From positions 1 through 15,441 of the forward strand of contig CAZDIU010000104.1 in assembly GCA_964505535.1 (NCBI GenBank): a stretch of 15,441 bases of DNA, in the 5' to 3' direction. The notes beneath the pieces are model-generated. The model saw only the letters and a list, made by a program, of their open reading frames with translations, made no database searches and was not told the DNA's origin. How positions within the stretch are numbered: position 1 is the first letter of the stretch; each line of letters starts with the position of its first letter. Source of the DNA: JAABRU01 sp964505535. Lineage in GTDB: Bacteria > Desulfobacterota > Desulfobacteria > Desulfobacterales > Desulfococcaceae. Below, one piece after another: positions 13,998 to 15,441 of the stretch. Position numbers and translations under genes: made by a program.

Positions 13998-14030
13998 GCA
14001 TCCCGGAGTGTATCCGGGATATCCGGATGC
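13998..14030 (+). promoter_or_regulatory. Hairpin in the icd-DUF29 spacer
   Basis: ATCCCGGA (14000-14007) and TCCGGGAT (14013-14020) form a perfect 8-bp stem. Alternatively GCATCC (13998-14003) may pair with GGATGC (14025-14030). The end of the second stem abuts the AAGAGGT ribosome-binding site (14032-14038), so folding could tune expression of the downstream genes relative to icd. There is no T run, so a classical terminator is unlikely. Confidence 0.45.
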
Positions 14031-14043
14031 AAAGAGGTCTGAA

Positions 14044-14520
14044 ATGGAAGAATTTCTCCGACTGCGTTCCCTCATCAGACAGGGCAGTGACAATGAAGCA
14101 CTGGTACTGATCGCGGAGATGGAGGAGGCGGTCATGGATAACAAAATCTGCACCATTCTGAACTATACCGACACGCTTCTCCATTATCTGATTGTGAAAT
14201 ACGCAGAAAGACGTCTGACCCGTTCCGGTGAGACAGCAGCACGGAACACAGTGGCAATGATCCACCGTATCAACAAACGCAGAATAACCGGCGGATATTA
14301 TCTGGATAAGTCCGAACTGAAGAAAATCATGGAAGAGTCCTGGCCCATAGCGATCCGCAGGGCTGCCCTTGATGCGTTTGAGGGTCGGTATGATGAAATT
14401 GAACTTCTTGAAAAGATTGATCCTTCTCAGATTAAGAAAGAGGCGCTTCAACTGATTGCTGACACTATGGAAGAAGCGGATCTTTCCTCATCCGGTCCCA
14501 AAAAGGACCTGTCCCGCTGA
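14044..14520 (+). CDS. DUF29-family protein
   Basis: A 158-residue protein of the DUF29 family, common in cyanobacteria and some Desulfobacterota and of unknown function. The family pattern is evident: EEFLRLRSLIRQGSDNEALVLIAEMEEAVMDNKI, an HYLIVKYAERRLTRS segment, the IHRINKRRITGGYYLDKSELKKIMEESW block (about residues 80-107) and ALDAFEGRYDEIELLEKID. It is helical and soluble with no signal peptide. ATG 14044 is chosen because AAGAGGT lies about 6 bases upstream; an earlier ATG at 14008 falls inside the hairpin. It ends 2 bases before the ComF-like start, so those two are likely co-transcribed, possibly with icd. The product's function cannot be stated. Confidence 0.82.
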   Translation: MEEFLRLRSLIRQGSDNEALVLIAEMEEAVMDNKICTILNYTDTLLHYLIVKYAERRLTRSGETAARNTVAMIHRINKRRITGGYYLDKSELKKIMEESWPIAIRRAALDAFEGRYDEIELLEKIDPSQIKKEALQLIADTMEEADLSSSGPKKDLSR

Positions 14521-14522
14521 TT

Positions 14523-15308
14523 ATGGAAAAAAAAGGTTTCTCCGGTATATGGACTGGGATTCGGACAGCGTTTGTCCATGCGCTTTTCCCCCCCCGGTGT
14601 CCGGTCTGCCGTATTTTTTTCCATCCCCCGTGTTCAGATGCAGGAGAAAGGGATATCAGAAGGAATTCCTTTGAATCAATCATGGGGAAATATCTGTGTC
14701 CGGAATGCCTGTCCGGTTTCCGGCAGACAGAAGAACTGATCCGGGGAAAGGATTTCTCTCCTCCCCGGCATTTCAGAAAGGCCGCTTCCGCAGGAGCGTA
14801 TGAAACGGAAAAAGGCTTTGCAACTGCCATCCGCACTTACAAATACAAAGGAGCAAGGCAACTGGCCGTTCCCTTTGGTGTGTTGCTGTTTTCGGTATGG
14901 AACCGCCACTGGAAAACAGGTGACAGCGATATAATCATACCCGTGCCGCTTCACAATGCCAGATTCCGCGAGCGGGGATTCAATCAGGCATGGCTCCTGA
15001 TCCGGGACTGGCCTCGGATGGCAAAGGAATTTCAGACAGATTTTTCAAAAACAGCGGTCCGCCGGAATGTGCTGCTCAGGACACGGAAAACCCGTCCCCA
15101 GGCAGGACTGGGAAGAAGGGAACGGGAAGAAAACATACGCGGAGCTTTCTGTGTTGCCAAAGGGGAAAATGTGCAGGGCAAACGGATAGTGCTGGTGGAT
15201 GATATCTTCACAACGGGAGCGACCGTAAGTGAATGCACAAGGGTTCTTCTGGAAAAAGGTGCGGAATATGTGGATGTGCTGACGCTGGCCAGAGATGTGC
15301 TGCATTAG
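14523..15308 (+). CDS. ComF-family phosphoribosyltransferase-like protein
   Basis: A 261-residue protein of the ComF/GntX family. The N-terminus has a zinc-finger-like set of cysteines (C26-PV-C29, C37, C59-PE-C62), followed by the type I phosphoribosyltransferase fold: ATAIRTYKYKGARQLA (about residues 100-115), IIIPVPLHNARFRERGFNQA (about 137-156), the RKTRPQAGLGRREREENIRGAF stretch and the PRPP-binding loop VDDIFTTGAT (about 225-234). ComF proteins take part in natural DNA uptake in some bacteria, but many genomes carry the gene with no known competence, so function here is open. Start spacing is 2 bases from the DUF29 stop, with AGGA about 16 bases upstream, indicating translational coupling. 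It is followed by a repeat hairpin pair. Confidence 0.88.
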   Translation: MEKKGFSGIWTGIRTAFVHALFPPRCPVCRIFFHPPCSDAGERDIRRNSFESIMGKYLCPECLSGFRQTEELIRGKDFSPPRHFRKAASAGAYETEKGFATAIRTYKYKGARQLAVPFGVLLFSVWNRHWKTGDSDIIIPVPLHNARFRERGFNQAWLLIRDWPRMAKEFQTDFSKTAVRRNVLLRTRKTRPQAGLGRREREENIRGAFCVAKGENVQGKRIVLVDDIFTTGATVSECTRVLLEKGAEYVDVLTLARDVLH

Positions 15309-15363
15309 GTTATTCTGCAAACTGAGGCCATTTCAAAATATAAATGTACCATGTCTGAACGAG

Positions 15364-15428
15364 TCACAAACTGAAAGTTTGTGATCGGACTGTCAACCGT
15401 CAGACACTGCCAAACTTTCAGTTTGGCA
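15364..15428. repeat. ACTGAAAGT hairpin pair downstream of comF-like gene
   Basis: TCACAAACT (15364-15372) pairs with AGTTTGTGA (15376-15384) over a GAA loop, and TGCCAAACT (15408-15416) pairs with AGTTTGGCA (15420-15428) over TTC. Both stems are perfect 9-mers and the two hairpins are near reverse complements of each other, so the 65-bp unit is itself an inverted repeat. It is the best-preserved copy of the family in the window. Confidence 0.7.
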
Positions 15429-15441
15429 CTTCTTTGGTATA

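Overview
The window looks like a chromosomal segment of a Desulfobacterota (deltaproteobacterial) anaerobe, probably near Desulfobacterales. This is an inference from gene content (FdhE, NifV-type homocitrate synthase, class II photolyase, full-length RlmN, a DUF29 protein), moderate GC coding regions and many short palindromic repeats between genes. No rRNA, tRNA, CRISPR array or intact transposase gene was found.

Layout. 1-2705: 3' two thirds of an HrpA-type RNA helicase (HA2, OB-fold and C-terminal DUF3418), cut by the window edge. 2706-3234: gene-free and repeat-rich, with several copies of a TCAATGG repeat and two CCCCTCC hairpins. 3235-5591: class II CPD photolyase, then an FdhE-like formate dehydrogenase maturation protein that probably has its own promoter. 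5778-6815: a TPR protein and a coiled-coil PilZ protein. 7043-8314: a B12-binding-type radical SAM protein interrupted by one in-frame TAA. 8420-9475: RlmN. 9476-9778: convergent intergenic region with two kinds of hairpin repeat. 9779-11405 (minus strand): a GNAT acetyltransferase overlapping a downstream nifV-like homocitrate synthase gene. 11406-12765: a 1.36-kb divergent intergenic region built almost wholly of repeats, including a 180-bp MITE-like element. 12766-15308: NADP-type isocitrate dehydrogenase, a DUF29 protein and a ComF-like phosphoribosyltransferase. 15309-15441: a pair of hairpins belonging to the same family as those after fdhE and rlmN.

The genes are mostly housekeeping or common accessory genes and do not form one obvious pathway. 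Homocitrate synthase hints at nitrogen fixation and FdhE at formate metabolism, but their partner genes are not in the window. The most unusual content is the repeats: (1) a TCAATGG-anchored repeat of about 30 bp in seven copies, two of which share 19 identical bases just upstream of gene starts and one of which supplies the end of nifV; (2) hairpins with the core ACTGAAAGT after three genes; (3) four copies of an AAAAACCGGATTTTT palindrome with shared, modular flanks; and (4) the MITE-like element. The interrupted radical SAM gene is the clearest broken gene.
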